Of a DNA stretch of 14,973 bases, positions 5,939 to 13,396 are shown in pieces. Source of the stretch: Flavobacterium sp. (GTDB lineage: Bacteria > Bacteroidota > Bacteroidia > Flavobacteriales > Flavobacteriaceae); the NCBI GenBank assembly GCA_024709705.1, contig JANJWE010000325.1, positions 1 through 14,973 of the forward strand, given 5' to 3'. The translations under genes were made by a program, and so were the position numbers. Position 1 is the first letter of the stretch, and every line of letters starts with the position of its first letter. The notes beneath the pieces were generated by a model, which had not been told where the DNA came from, ran no database searches, and saw nothing but the letters and a program-made list of their open reading frames with translations.

Positions 5939-6457
5939 TTATTTTAAAAGGTTAATAATTTCTTCATTTCCGGTAAAAACAGCATACTCAAAAGCCGATT
6001 TTCCTTTGGAATCCAATAGTGTTTTTGAAGCTTTATTAAGGAGCAATAATTTAGTCAATGCTACATTTCTAAATTGAACGGCATACATCAAAGCCGTAGT
6101 CCCCTCTGAATCGGACAAATCAGGATTGGCTTCATTTTCGAGTAAAAAAGCAACTATCGCATAGTGTCCTTTAACCGTTGCCGCCATCAAAGCCGTTCCC
6201 ATTGAAGTTTCTACATTAACTTGGGCACCTGATTCTATTAAAAACTTCACCATATCCAAATTCCCTCTGTATGAAGCCAAAATAAGCGGAGTAAAACCTT
6301 CATTACTTTTTTGATTGACTAAACCCGGATTTAATTTTACAGCTTTTTGCACTCCTTCATAATCATTCACACGAACCATCTGAATCAAATCGGTTTGTGC
6401 CAATAAATGAAAATTGAAGCCCGCAATACAAATTAAAATTTGAATTATTTTTGTCAT
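5939..6457 (-). CDS. Periplasmic ankyrin-repeat protein
   Basis: 172 aa. The first about 20 residues (TKIIQILICIAGFNFHLLAQ) are a signal peptide, predicting export to the periplasm. About four ankyrin repeats follow from residue 23. GFTPLILASYRGNLDMVKFL, then IESGAQVN, is a nearly perfect repeat; TALMAATVKGHYAIVAFLLE and TTALMYAVQFRNVALTKLLL are two more; a degenerate last repeat ends the protein. Ankyrin repeats bind other proteins and have no catalytic role. Exported ankyrin proteins in other bacteria have been tied to oxidative stress (for example beside catalase). Here the neighbour, 3 bases downstream, is the secreted DOMON protein, a possible partner. No function is assigned. Confidence 0.85.
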   Translation of the reverse strand: MTKIIQILICIAGFNFHLLAQTDLIQMVRVNDYEGVQKAVKLNPGLVNQKSNEGFTPLILASYRGNLDMVKFLIESGAQVNVETSMGTALMAATVKGHYAIVAFLLENEANPDLSDSEGTTALMYAVQFRNVALTKLLLLNKASKTLLDSKGKSAFEYAVFTGNEEIINLLK

Positions 6458-6474
6458 TTTATAGATTTAATTGT

Positions 6475-6502
6475 CAAATTTACAAAAATTTTGTTAATAC
6501 AA
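6475..6502 (-). promoter_or_regulatory. Promoter of the ankyrin-DOMON unit
   Basis: On the minus strand, TTG (6502-6500), 17 bases, then TAAATTTG (6482-6475) fits the Bacteroidetes -33/-7 pattern. The predicted start is about 13 bases before the ankyrin gene ATG. Confidence 0.55.
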
Positions 6503-6547
6503 TTCATAGTGTTCCATGTATTAAAACATTCGATACTATAGTATACG

Positions 6548-6579
6548 AAAAAACCCTAATCAGGGTTTGATTAGGGTTT
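6548..6579 (-). terminator. Terminator after carB
   Basis: AAACCCTAATCA (6551-6562) and TGATTAGGGTTT (6568-6579) form a perfect 12-bp stem with a 5-base loop. On the minus strand the stem is followed by a run of T (bases 6553-6548), just downstream of the carB stop. Confidence 0.85.
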
Positions 6580-6598
6580 AAAATTATGAATCTTAATT

Positions 6599-9451
6599 TT
6601 ATTTACTCAAATACATTTTTCTTCTGGAATACAACTCATAAAATTGATCATCTTTTAAATCGTCAATAAACAAAATGCTTTCTCCGGTAGACTTCATCTC
6701 TGGACCTAATTTTTTATTGACTCCATGAAACTTACTAAAAGAAAAAACCGGTTGCTTAATTGCATATCCTTTTAATTGTGGCTGGTAAACAAAGTCGGTA
6801 ACTTTATTTTCTCCTAACATGATTTTGGTTGCATAATTTACATACGGTTCACCATAGGCTTTGGCAATAAAAGGGACGGTACGTGATGCTCTTGGATTGG
6901 CTTCTATGATGTAAACAATATCGTCTTTAATGGCAAACTGAATGTTAATTAAACCCACAGTTTTAAGAGCTAAAGCAATTTTTTGGGTGTGCTCTTTTAT
7001 TTGTTGCATTACAAACTCACCCAAATTAAAAGGGGGTAAAGTAGCATTACTGTCACCGGAATGTACTCCACACGGTTCAATATGTTCCATAATCCCAATG
7101 ATGTATACGTTTTCGCCATCACATATAGCATCTGCTTCGGCTTCAATAGCACCGTCTAAATAATGATCTAAAAGCAATTTATTTCCGGGAATATTTTTCA
7201 ATAAATCAATTACATGTTCCTCTAATTCTTGCTTATTGATTACGATTTTCATGCCTTGACCACCTAAAACATAAGAAGGTCTAACTAACAACGGAAAGTC
7301 TAATACATCTGCCAATGCAGAAGCTTGATCGGCATTTTCTGCCACTCCAAACTTAGGATAAGGAATATTTAACTCTGCTAATAATTCTGAAAAACGACCT
7401 CTGTCTTCCGCTAAATCTAAAGCATCAAAACTGGTTCCTAAAATTTTAATTCCGTAACGATCTAATTTTTCGGCTAATTTTAGAGCCGTTTGTCCGCCCA
7501 GCTGAACGATTACCCCTTCCGGTTTTTCGTGTTGAATTATATCATAAATATGTTCCCAGAAAACCGGTTCAAAATACAATTTATCAGCCGTGTCAAAATC
7601 GGTTGAAACCGTCTCCGGATTGCAATTAATCATAATCGTTTCATAACCACATTCTTTAGCTGCCAAAACTCCATGCACACAGGAATAATCAAATTCAATA
7701 CCTTGCCCTATTCGGTTTGGACCCGAACCCAAAACAATCACCTTTTTTCGATCCGAAACCACACTTTCATTTTGAACATAGCGTTCTCCTAGGGGTGTTT
7801 CAATTTCGGCTTCAAAAGTAGAATAATAATAAGGGGTTTGTGCTTTGAACTCAGCAGCACAAGTATCTACCAATTTATAAACCCTGTGAATGGAAAGTTC
7901 TTCTCTTTTTTTGTGCACCTGACTTTCCAAACAGCGAATCATATGTGCAATTTGTCTATCTGCAAAGCCTTTTTGTTTGGCTTCCAACAACAATTCTTTG
8001 GGTAAGGTGTCTATAGAATATTTAGAAATTTCTTTTTCCAAAAGATGAAGTTCTTCATACTGCTTTAAGAACCACATATCTATTTTGGTTATTTCATGAA
8101 TGCGACTCAAAGGAATACCCATTTGAATGGCATCATAAATCACAAAAACACGATCCCAACTGGCATGGGTCAATTTATCAATAATCTGTTCGTAATTTTT
8201 ATACCCTTTCCCATCAGCTCCTAGACCATTTCGTTTGATTTCTAATGATTGTGTGGCTTTATGAAGAGCTTCTTGAAAAGAACGCCCAATACCCATAACT
8301 TCACCTACAGACTTCATTTGGAGTCCCAAAGTTCTGTCTGCTCCCTCAAATTTGTCAAAATTCCATCGTGGAATTTTTACAATTACATAATCTAAAGTAG
8401 GTTCAAATAATGCAGAAGTAGACTTGGTGATTTGATTTTGTAACTCATCCAGATGATAACCCAATGCCAATTTTGTAGCAATTTTTGCAATGGGATAACC
8501 TGTGGCTTTTGACGCCAATGCAGAAGAACGGGATACTCTTGGATTAATTTCAATAGCAACAATATCTTCTTTTTCGTCTGGAGAAACAGCGAACTGCACA
8601 TTACAACCACCGGCAAAATTTCCGATACTTCGCATCATCAAGATAGCCATATCTCTCATTTTTTGAAAGGTTGTATCCGATAAAGTCATGGCAGGAGCTA
8701 CCGTAATACTGTCACCGGTATGGATTCCCATAGGGTCCATATTTTCAATAGAGCAAATTATAACCACATTATCATTTTTATCACGAAGTAATTCCAATTC
8801 ATATTCTTTCCAACCCAAAAGAGCTTTATCAATAAGCACTTCATGAATGGGCGATGCTTCCAATCCTCTGGTCAATAATTCATCAAAATCCTCTTTATGA
8901 TGAACAAAAGCAGCTCCGGTACCTCCAAGTGTAAACGAGGGTCTGATAACCAAAGGAAAACCAAACTCTTGAGCAATTTCTTTACCTTTCAAAAACGAGG
9001 TTGCTGTTTTAGCAGGTGCAGCACCCACGCCAATGCGTTCTAATAATTGTTTGAACTGTTCTCGGTCTTCTGTTATATTTATGGCATTAATATCAACGCC
9101 AATTAATCGAACTCCAAAATCGGCCCAAATACCTTTTTCGTCGGCTTCTAAACACAAATTGAGAGCCGTTTGGCCACCCATTGTGGGTAAGACCGCATCT
9201 ATGTTGGGATGCTTTTTGAGAATTTCAATAATTGATTTAGTTGTTAATGGAAGTAAATAAACATGATCGGCCATTGAAGGATCTGTCATGATGGTAGCCG
9301 GATTTGAGTTAATTAAAATAACTTCAATTCCTTCTTCTCGCAAGGAGCGTGCCGATTGTGAACCCGCATAATCAAACTCACAAGCTTGACCTATTACGAT
9401 TGGGCCGGACCCAATAATTAATACCGATTTAATTGAATTGTCTTTTGGCAT
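6599..9451 (-). CDS. carB: Carbamoyl-phosphate synthase large subunit, short form
   Basis: 950 aa. With CarA it makes carbamoyl phosphate from bicarbonate, ammonia (from glutamine) and two ATP, feeding pyrimidine and arginine synthesis in the cytosol. The two homologous synthetase halves are clear. VLIIGSGPIVIGQACEFDYA (10-29) recurs as VIVLGSGPNRIGQGIEFDYS (571-590). The ATP-grasp glycine loops are LGGTGA (175-180) and LGGQGM (729-734). EINPRVSRSS (301-310) matches EANPRASRTV (850-859). The protein stops at about the point where the E. coli enzyme (about 1073 aa) begins its C-terminal MGS-like allosteric domain for UMP, IMP and ornithine. The stop is followed by a terminator, so this looks natural rather than broken. 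rpmH lies upstream and carA is not in the window. Confidence 0.97.
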   Translation of the reverse strand: MPKDNSIKSVLIIGSGPIVIGQACEFDYAGSQSARSLREEGIEVILINSNPATIMTDPSMADHVYLLPLTTKSIIEILKKHPNIDAVLPTMGGQTALNLCLEADEKGIWADFGVRLIGVDINAINITEDREQFKQLLERIGVGAAPAKTATSFLKGKEIAQEFGFPLVIRPSFTLGGTGAAFVHHKEDFDELLTRGLEASPIHEVLIDKALLGWKEYELELLRDKNDNVVIICSIENMDPMGIHTGDSITVAPAMTLSDTTFQKMRDMAILMMRSIGNFAGGCNVQFAVSPDEKEDIVAIEINPRVSRSSALASKATGYPIAKIATKLALGYHLDELQNQITKSTSALFEPTLDYVIVKIPRWNFDKFEGADRTLGLQMKSVGEVMGIGRSFQEALHKATQSLEIKRNGLGADGKGYKNYEQIIDKLTHASWDRVFVIYDAIQMGIPLSRIHEITKIDMWFLKQYEELHLLEKEISKYSIDTLPKELLLEAKQKGFADRQIAHMIRCLESQVHKKREELSIHRVYKLVDTCAAEFKAQTPYYYSTFEAEIETPLGERYVQNESVVSDRKKVIVLGSGPNRIGQGIEFDYSCVHGVLAAKECGYETIMINCNPETVSTDFDTADKLYFEPVFWEHIYDIIQHEKPEGVIVQLGGQTALKLAEKLDRYGIKILGTSFDALDLAEDRGRFSELLAELNIPYPKFGVAENADQASALADVLDFPLLVRPSYVLGGQGMKIVINKQELEEHVIDLLKNIPGNKLLLDHYLDGAIEAEADAICDGENVYIIGIMEHIEPCGVHSGDSNATLPPFNLGEFVMQQIKEHTQKIALALKTVGLINIQFAIKDDIVYIIEANPRASRTVPFIAKAYGEPYVNYATKIMLGENKVTDFVYQPQLKGYAIKQPVFSFSKFHGVNKKLGPEMKSTGESILFIDDLKDDQFYELYSRRKMYLSK

Positions 9452-9496
9452 GTTGTTGTGTTATAATAGTTTAGTTGTTTTGTGTGTACAAGATAT

Positions 9497-9531
9497 AAAA
9501 AAAAGGCGTTACTGAAAAAAGTAACGCCTTT
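9497..9531 (-). terminator. Terminator between rpmH and carB
   Basis: AAAGGCGTTAC (9502-9512) and GTAACGCCTTT (9521-9531) form an 11-bp stem with an 8-base loop. On the minus strand the stem runs into eight T (bases 9504-9497). It lies downstream of rpmH and upstream of carB, so carB either has its own weak promoter in 9452-9496 or depends on read-through. I see no good TAnnTTTG there. Confidence 0.85.
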
Positions 9532-9552
9532 ATATATGATTTAAAACAATCA

Positions 9553-9714
9553 TTATTTTTTGTGTCTTGGTTCGCAGGAAACAGTCAATTTATGTCTTCC
9601 TTTTGCTCTTCTACGAGCAAGGACTTTTCTACCATTTGCAGTAGCCATTCTATCCATAAACCCGTGTTTATTTCTTCTTTTTCTTTTCGATGGTTGAAAC
9701 GTTCTCTTACTCAT
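9553..9714 (-). CDS. rpmH: 50S ribosomal protein L34
   Basis: 53 aa, read on the minus strand from ATG (CAT at 9712-9714) to TAA (TTA at 9553-9555). The protein begins [19 protein letters not shown], continues [19 protein letters not shown] and ends EPRHKK. This is the hallmark of bacterial L34: a very basic, small protein of the large ribosomal subunit. Almost every residue follows the family pattern, so the call is secure despite the short length. It has its own promoter and terminator. This is not the usual rpmH-rnpA-dnaA layout of Proteobacteria and Firmicutes; here carB is the downstream neighbour. Confidence 0.98.
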   Translation of the reverse strand: MSKRTFQPSKRKRRNKHGFMDRMATANGRKVLARRRAKGRHKLTVSCEPRHKK

Positions 9715-9775
9715 TGTTTTGTATCTTTAAAATCGTATAAAATTATCTTAGGTTGGGTTCCTTAAAAACCGAGTG

Positions 9776-9805
9776 CAAATATACAAAGACTTTTTTTTCT
9801 CACAA
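9776..9805 (-). promoter_or_regulatory. rpmH promoter
   Basis: On the minus strand, TTG (9805-9803), 19 bases, then TATATTTG (9783-9776) fits the Bacteroidetes promoter well. The leader to the rpmH ATG would be about 55 bases, long enough to hold control signals. Confidence 0.7.
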
Positions 9806-9839
9806 GTGGTTTTCTAAAAATATTTTCAATTCCTTTTAT

Positions 9840-9847
9840 TACCTTTG
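9840..9847 (+). promoter_or_regulatory. -7 box for the membrane TPR gene
   Basis: TACCTTTG matches TAnnTTTG and lies 23 bases before ATG 9871. The -33 side is poor. It is divergent from the rpmH promoter about 60 bases away. Confidence 0.5.
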
Positions 9848-9870
9848 CAATCACAAAATTTTAATTCACT

Positions 9871-10386
9871 ATGTTTCACAAAAACATCAAACTAGTTATT
9901 GCTGCTTTGTTATTAGCTACGGCAATTTGGCAATTTACCGAGAATAATATCGGAAACGGAATATTTATCATTTTACTTATCTTTTTCCCTATTTTCTTAT
10001 ATTTCAAAAATGAGTACATTCTTATGGCCTTTTTCAAACTTCGCAAACAAGACTTCGAAGGAGCTAAAATTTGGCTTAACAAAATTAAGAATCCGGAAAC
10101 AGCTTTGGTTCGCAAACAACAAGGGTATTACAATTACCTACACGGCCTTATGGTTTCGCAAACGAATTTGAATCAAGCTGAGAAATTTTTCAAAAAAGCT
10201 ATAGAACTCGGACTCTCTTTAGATATGGATTTGGCGGTTGCCAAATTAAATTTAGCCGGAATAGCCATGTCACGCAGAAGAAAGATTGAAGCTACAAACT
10301 TAATTCAAGAAGTATCTAAATTGGACAAACAAAATATGTTGAAAGAACAAATTACAATGATGAAGCAACAATTAAAGAAAATTTAA
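9871..10386 (+). CDS. Small membrane protein with TPR-like helices, function unknown
   Basis: 171 aa. Two hydrophobic segments at about 8-22 (LVIAALLLATAIWQF) and 28-46 (GNGIFIILLIFFPIFLYF) anchor the N-terminus in the inner membrane. Residues about 55-165 are helical hairpins of tetratricopeptide type. QDFEGAKIWLNKI, GYYNYLHGLMVSQTNLNQAE KFFKKAIELG and AVAKLNLAGIAMSRRRKIEA show the spaced small/large pattern of TPR helices. Such repeats act as protein docking surfaces. The gene is monocistronic, with its own -7 box and a strong terminator. I do not recognise a named family and assign no function. Confidence 0.8.
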   Translation: MFHKNIKLVIAALLLATAIWQFTENNIGNGIFIILLIFFPIFLYFKNEYILMAFFKLRKQDFEGAKIWLNKIKNPETALVRKQQGYYNYLHGLMVSQTNLNQAEKFFKKAIELGLSLDMDLAVAKLNLAGIAMSRRRKIEATNLIQEVSKLDKQNMLKEQITMMKQQLKKI

Positions 10387-10406
10387 TTCGTTTCAAACTT
10401 CAAAAG

Positions 10407-10440
10407 AAAACACTTTACAACTTTGTAAAGTGTTTTTTTT
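10407..10440 (+). terminator. Terminator after the TPR gene
   Basis: AAAACACTTTACAA (10407-10420) pairs with TTGTAAAGTGTTTT (10423-10436) and is followed by more T to 10440. This is a long, nearly perfect hairpin just after the stop codon. Confidence 0.85.
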
Positions 10441-10474
10441 TATTCTGATAAACAGCACTTTACATCAAAAAAAG

Positions 10475-10505
10475 TTGCTTATCTTATTTGGTTTTTATAT
10501 TTTTG
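10475..10505 (+). promoter_or_regulatory. Promoter of the thioredoxin-fold gene
   Basis: TTG (10475-10477), 20 bases, TATTTTTG (10498-10505) fits the -33/-7 pattern. ATG 10528 lies 22 bases downstream. Confidence 0.55.
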
Positions 10506-10527
10506 ATAGATAATACAATTCGAGCCT

Positions 10528-11220
10528 ATGAAAAAAATAGTATTCTTAGTTGTATTTTTTATCCTGTACTTACCCACTTGGGCTCAAGAAGAAACTAAAC
10601 TTTTTTCTGAAGCCGTTAGGACAAATTTTTCTCATTTTAAAAGACAAAGCAATAAAGCTTTCAAAGAAGGTGACTTTGAAAGAGGCCAATTCTTATTTGA
10701 CAGTTTGGTTCAAAACCAATTAATCGGTTCAAAATTCAACGATTATACCCTCAAAAGAGTTTCCAATCGCAAACTTAAAATGAGTAAACTCAAAAAACCT
10801 ATATTTCTCATTACTTATGCAGCTTGGTGTGTTCCCGGCAAAGGTGAAATTCCGGCTCTTAACAAATTGGCGAAAGAGTTTCATAACGAAATTGAATTTA
10901 TAGTAATTGTTTTCGGAAAAAAACAAGAGGTAAAGAAGTTTTCGTCAAAATTTAATCATCATATCGAAGTGTGTTATGCTCATAAAAACTATAGAAACGA
11001 CAACGAAATAGTGGAAAACATGAGAGAAACTCTAGGTTTTCCTACAGTTTACATGATGACATCAGACTTGCAGTTGATTGATATTAAAAGAGGAATTGTA
11101 GTTGCTCCCTTAAAAACGCCTTTAAAAAAAGCCATAGAGTTAAATTATTTGATATACAAAGAACGCCTTGCCCAATTAAATACCAATTTTAATAAAAAAG
11201 AAACTTTGGTTATATATTAG
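10528..11220 (+). CDS. Exported thioredoxin-fold protein with CVPG in place of CxxC
   Basis: 230 aa. Residues 1-19 are a signal peptide (KK, hydrophobic core, TWA|Q), so the protein should be periplasmic or secreted. Residues about 25-65 are a charged helical region. The thioredoxin domain runs from about 88: strand PIFLITYA, active-site turn W100-C101-V-P-G104-K, helix EIPALNKLAKEF, strand IEFIVIVFG, and cis-Pro P172 in GFPTVYMM. The TlpA/ResA-type pattern expects WCxxC, but the second Cys is Gly104 (codon GGC, one base from TGC). C149 is the only other Cys outside the signal peptide. The protein may act as a monothiol or have lost redox activity. Its neighbour ends one base before the convergent TauE gene. 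The substrate is unknown. Confidence 0.82.
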   Translation: MKKIVFLVVFFILYLPTWAQEETKLFSEAVRTNFSHFKRQSNKAFKEGDFERGQFLFDSLVQNQLIGSKFNDYTLKRVSNRKLKMSKLKKPIFLITYAAWCVPGKGEIPALNKLAKEFHNEIEFIVIVFGKKQEVKKFSSKFNHHIEVCYAHKNYRNDNEIVENMRETLGFPTVYMMTSDLQLIDIKRGIVVAPLKTPLKKAIELNYLIYKERLAQLNTNFNKKETLVIY

Positions 11221-11221
11221 T

Positions 11222-11593
11222 TTATTTTGAAAGTAATAATTTTCCGGCTACCAGCAGCAATATCACTCCAAATATTTTTTTCAATAGTTTTTGATCTATT
11301 TGCAAAGCCAATTTGCTTCCAATAACACCTCCAATAACAAAAAAAACAGCAATCAAGGCTGCATACCGCCAATCTACATATCCCTCTTTATAATAGTTGT
11401 ATGCCGCTAGTGCAGTAACCGGAACAGCCAAAACTGCTAAACTAGTTCCTTGAGCTTGGTGTTGAGAAAGTCCGAGCCAAAGCAATAGAGGAATCATTAT
11501 AATGCCACCACCAATTCCGATTAAACCACTCAATATTCCGGCTAATAAACCAATACATAATAAAAGAAGAAGTGTTGATGTTGTCATTTTCAT
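11222..11593 (-). CDS. Half-size TauE/SafE-family permease
   Basis: 123 aa with four predicted membrane helices (about 7-24, 28-42, 52-65, 77-95, and a last one at 105-121 that may make five). GLLAGILSGLIGIGGGIIMI and then PLLLWLG near the N-terminus, and GTSLAV at 49-54, are the diagnostic motifs of the TauE/SafE family (sulfite, sulfoacetate or other organic anion exporters). Full family members have about 250 residues in two such halves, so this would have to form a homodimer. The stop is natural. ATG at 11593 or 11587 can both serve as start. It follows the lytic transglycosylase by 8 bases, probably in one transcript, and faces the thioredoxin-like gene tail to tail with one base between. 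The substrate is unknown. Confidence 0.85.
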   Translation of the reverse strand: MKMTTSTLLLLLCIGLLAGILSGLIGIGGGIIMIPLLLWLGLSQHQAQGTSLAVLAVPVTALAAYNYYKEGYVDWRYAALIAVFFVIGGVIGSKLALQIDQKLLKKIFGVILLLVAGKLLLSK

Positions 11594-11601
11594 GTTGTCA
11601 A

Positions 11602-12489
11602 TTAATATCCTTCAACAGGGATTTCTAAAACGTACGTCTTTTTAGACTTATTTTCCAATTTTCTATCTCGTAACCAAGGATTGTGAATTTTAAGGATTTT
11701 GTAATTAATTCCTAAATTCTTAGCAAATACAGCTAAATCAATAATAGAGCTATCTACTTGAATTTTTTGTGTTTCGATAGGATGGTATAATTGTGAAGTT
11801 GGAATATCAAATCCATAGGCTACAGGATTTTTCATAATTTGTTTCAAAGCCAAAATACGAAAAACATATCTTGAAGTTTCTTCAGTTAAAAGTAAATCAT
11901 AATAAGAACTTACTTGCTGATTGGTAATTTGTTTGTTAACTCCCCCCATGCCTCCATTGTATGCTGCTGCTGCAAGAGTCCAGCTTCCAAATTTATTTTT
12001 AGCATCAATTAAATATTTACAGGCCGCTTCGGTTGACTTTTCCAAATGGTAACGTTCGTCTACAATTTCATTTACTTCCATTCCCTTTTCTTTTGCAGTT
12101 TCGGGCATAAATTGCCATACCCCTCTTGCTCCGGCAGGAGAAACAGCATTGGTTAAACCACTCTCAATTACGGCCAAATATTTAAAGTCATCCGGAACCC
12201 CGTATTTAGCAAGTATGGGTTCTATAACCGGAAAGGCTCTTTTGGCTCTTTTGATAATTAAAGTTGTGGTAGAATGCAAATTGGTATTAATCAACATCTC
12301 TCTATCCAATCGTTCTCTAACATCTACCAAATGTAAAGGCGTTTTTTCTCCGGCAAAATCTATTTCATTTGGTAATGAAAAAAAAGTGATTTTTTGGGGC
12401 TCTTCCGTTTTCAAAGAAGTTGAATAAATGAAAAGTCCACTCATAGTCAAGAGTAAAACTGCACCAATTGTTGAAAGTAACGTCTTCAT
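11602..12489 (-). CDS. Lytic transglycosylase, SLT/MltD-like
   Basis: 295 aa. An N-terminal hydrophobic segment (about 4-23) acts as signal or anchor, placing the enzyme in the periplasm. The soluble lytic transglycosylase domain (about 90-200) contains the catalytic glutamate E109 in AVIESGLTNAVSPAGARG, then VWQFMPETA (124-132) and AAAYNGG (174-180). These are the three classical SLT motifs that cleave MurNAc-GlcNAc bonds with 1,6-anhydro ring formation. The C-terminal about 60 residues (VFAKNLGINYKILKIHNPWL) resemble a LysM-like or MltD-type tail but are too diverged to be sure. It lies 46 bases after the hydrolase gene and 8 bases before the TauE gene. It probably acts in wall remodelling or turnover. 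Confidence 0.92.
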   Translation of the reverse strand: MKTLLSTIGAVLLLTMSGLFIYSTSLKTEEPQKITFFSLPNEIDFAGEKTPLHLVDVRERLDREMLINTNLHSTTTLIIKRAKRAFPVIEPILAKYGVPDDFKYLAVIESGLTNAVSPAGARGVWQFMPETAKEKGMEVNEIVDERYHLEKSTEAACKYLIDAKNKFGSWTLAAAAYNGGMGGVNKQITNQQVSSYYDLLLTEETSRYVFRILALKQIMKNPVAYGFDIPTSQLYHPIETQKIQVDSSIIDLAVFAKNLGINYKILKIHNPWLRDRKLENKSKKTYVLEIPVEGY

Positions 12490-12535
12490 AATGCTTATAT
12501 ATTGCTTAATGTAAAACTACAAAAATCAGTCCAAA

Positions 12536-13198
12536 TCAGCTTGGATAAAGAATAAATTTTGGTAAATTTTCCGAAATCCATTTATGCTTATTTAAAATCA
12601 TAATATGGGTACCCCCCTTAACAACGATACAATTTTGGATATATTTTATTGGAAAAACTTCATCCTTATCCCCATGAATATGAATAACCAATGGATTAGG
12701 TTCAACTCGATCCCATAAAACTACCGATTCTATTGCCCAATCCAAATAACTTTTGTCTCGAACACTTAAATATTTTTCATAAAGTTTAGCTCTTTGTGTT
12801 AAAGTTTGATTGAAAGCAAATTTTCCAAAATCTTCCAAATTTTGAATTAATCCGGTTGGAACCAATTTGTAGGCTTTTGTGGTTTTAGCCAATTTAAGTC
12901 TTCTTGGAAATTCATTTCGGGTTTTTACACTTGAAATAATTATCGTTTTCTGAACTGGAATTATCTCTGCCATTTCTTGAACCACAATTCCTCCGAAAGA
13001 AACCCCAACCAAAACCGGATTTGGATGTTTGACATGAATTGCAAGTCTTGCTACATAGGACTTTAAGGTTTCTTTGGGCTCAGGTAAAATCCATTCTAAC
13101 AAGTACATTTCAAATTGATCTTCGGGCAAATGTATACGTTCAAAAATAGAAGTGCTGGCCGCCAATCCCGGCATAAAATAAACTGGAATTTTGCTCAT
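12536..13198 (-). CDS. Alpha/beta hydrolase
   Basis: 220 aa, no signal peptide, so cytosolic. The order of alpha/beta-hydrolase elements is complete. The oxyanion strand loop is YFMPGLAAS (7-15). The nucleophile elbow is G65-V-S67-F-G-G. The acid is in HGDKDEVFP (175-183), most likely D179. The histidine is in KGGTHIMI (194-201), H198. The lid between about 92 and 155 is helical. The substrate cannot be read from sequence; esterase, thioesterase or lipid-related activity are all possible. ATG 13198 is fixed by the first strand beginning at residue 4. It is the first gene of a possible three-gene minus-strand unit with the transglycosylase and permease genes. Confidence 0.88.
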   Translation of the reverse strand: MSKIPVYFMPGLAASTSIFERIHLPEDQFEMYLLEWILPEPKETLKSYVARLAIHVKHPNPVLVGVSFGGIVVQEMAEIIPVQKTIIISSVKTRNEFPRRLKLAKTTKAYKLVPTGLIQNLEDFGKFAFNQTLTQRAKLYEKYLSVRDKSYLDWAIESVVLWDRVEPNPLVIHIHGDKDEVFPIKYIQNCIVVKGGTHIMILNKHKWISENLPKFILYPS

Positions 13199-13244
13199 TG
13201 TATAGATTTATTTTTCTCTTTAAAATTAAGATTTATTTTTTAGG

Positions 13245-13257
13245 TTCGTTTAACGAA
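13245..13257. promoter_or_regulatory. Inverted repeat upstream of the hydrolase gene
   Basis: TTCGTT-T-AACGAA is a perfect inverted repeat with 6-base arms and a 1-base spacer. It has the same architecture and centre as the TTTGTT-T-AACAAA repeat of the carotenoid regulator. It lies 47-59 bases upstream of the hydrolase ATG and about 140 bases upstream of the GNAT gene ATG, a plausible operator position. The binding protein is unknown. Confidence 0.4.
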
Positions 13258-13329
13258 ATGGTAAATTTATGCTAAATGTTAATTTTAGTGATTTGTGTAA
13301 AAACCAATTCATAAAAAATTTAAAAATTG

Positions 13330-13337
13330 TATCTTTG
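13330..13337 (+). promoter_or_regulatory. -7 box for the GNAT-methyltransferase unit
   Basis: TATCTTTG matches TAnnTTTG. ATG 13397 lies 59 bases downstream, leaving a leader of about 50 bases. No clear -33 TTTG is seen. Confidence 0.5.
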
Positions 13338-13396
13338 TAACTACTTTGATTTCAAAGCCATGTAAAAAAATACAACCCTTTTAAAGAAATTGAATC

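Noticed and set aside
9562..9947. Two plus-strand open frames over the rpmH region
   Set aside because: They are antisense shadows of rpmH and its promoter; the minus-strand 53-aa L34 explains the sequence fully.
11921..11945. Another TTTGTT/GTTAAC-like word
   Set aside because: It lies within the coding sequence of the lytic transglycosylase gene, far from a promoter; likely chance.
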